A DNA stretch of 5,961 nt from Bacillota bacterium. Its GTDB lineage: Bacteria > Bacillota > Clostridia > Acetivibrionales > DSM-1351. The notes under the pieces are model-generated. The model was not told the origin of the DNA and did not search any database. It saw only the letters and a program-made list of their open reading frames with translations. Within the stretch, counting starts at the first letter, position 1, and every line of letters starts with the position of its first letter. This document shows positions 5,928 through 5,961 of the stretch, in pieces. A program made the translations under genes and the position numbers. Where the stretch lies: positions 1 through 5,961 of the forward strand of contig JAEXOY010000023.1 of the NCBI GenBank assembly GCA_023439045.1. Direction: 5' to 3'.

Positions 5928-5947
5928 GGTGGCATGCTTCCGCCACC
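5928..5947. other. GC-rich hairpin at the right edge, possibly the border of a repeat or mobile element
   Basis: GGTGGC (5928-5933) pairs with GCCACC (5942-5947) around an 8-nt loop. ATGC (5923-5926) can also pair with GCAT (5955-5958) outside it. The last 41 bases (5921-5961) are far richer in G+C than the preceding 200 bases, and no T run follows in either direction, so it does not look like an ordinary terminator. It could be the end of a dispersed repeat or insertion element, a structured RNA, or part of a minus-strand gene truncated by the window end. Confidence 0.35.
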
Positions 5948-5961
5948 CTTGACGGCATAGC

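Noticed and set aside
5715..5961. Riboswitch, T-box or CRISPR in the right-hand intergenic region
   Set aside because: I compared it by eye with common riboswitch cores and the T-box AGGGTGG-N-ACCGCG element. The minus-strand AGGGTGGCGG is only a partial resemblance, and there are no regularly spaced repeats.

Overview
The window is AT-rich, low-GC Gram-positive DNA. GGAGG-type ribosome-binding sites, TTG starts, a consensus SigA promoter, intrinsic terminators and the protein families all point to the Firmicutes. A Clostridia member (Clostridium/Ruminiclostridium-like) is my best guess, but no marker gene fixes the genus.

Layout from left to right. Positions 3-137 are the 3' end of a plus-strand gene whose last 44 residues look like the final strands of a bacterial Ig-like domain. 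A 17-bp perfect hairpin (229-274) separates it from a convergent minus-strand operon. Read in its own direction, that operon is a YtrA-type GntR repressor (2174-1803), an ABC ATPase (1798-938) and an ABC-2 type permease of six predicted membrane segments (938-285). The three genes are coupled by a 4-nt gap and a 1-nt overlap. They are driven by a textbook TTGACA-17-TATAAT promoter, and its -10 lies inside a 26-bp palindrome that is very probably the repressor's own operator. This is the most complete regulatory story in the window: an inducible, autoregulated export or stress-response ABC module of the YtrA/YtrB or PmtR/PmtAB kind, here with only one permease.

Immediately upstream of that promoter is a strong terminator (2255-2295) ending the next minus-strand gene, a monocistronic PHP-family phosphatase resembling histidinol-phosphatase (3152-2361). 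From the 122-bp intergenic region at 3153-3274 the plus-strand genes diverge. An M18-family zinc aminopeptidase (best start TTG at 3275, end 4711) is followed after 142 bp by an endonuclease IV/xylose-isomerase-like TIM-barrel protein (4854-5714). These two may be co-transcribed, since no convincing terminator lies between them.

The last 247 bp (5715-5961) hold no gene I can support. They do contain a weak terminator, a GC-rich hairpin oriented as a minus-strand terminator, and at the right edge an unusually GC-rich hairpin that may be the border of a repeat, a mobile element or a truncated minus-strand gene. I see no CRISPR array, tRNA, rRNA, complete insertion sequence or recognisable riboswitch. 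Most of the window is ordinary chromosomal housekeeping and accessory transport, and I do not see a clear novel system. The items most worth a second look are the promoter-operator, the changed metal site of the TIM-barrel protein, a short direct repeat after the aminopeptidase gene, and the right-edge hairpin.
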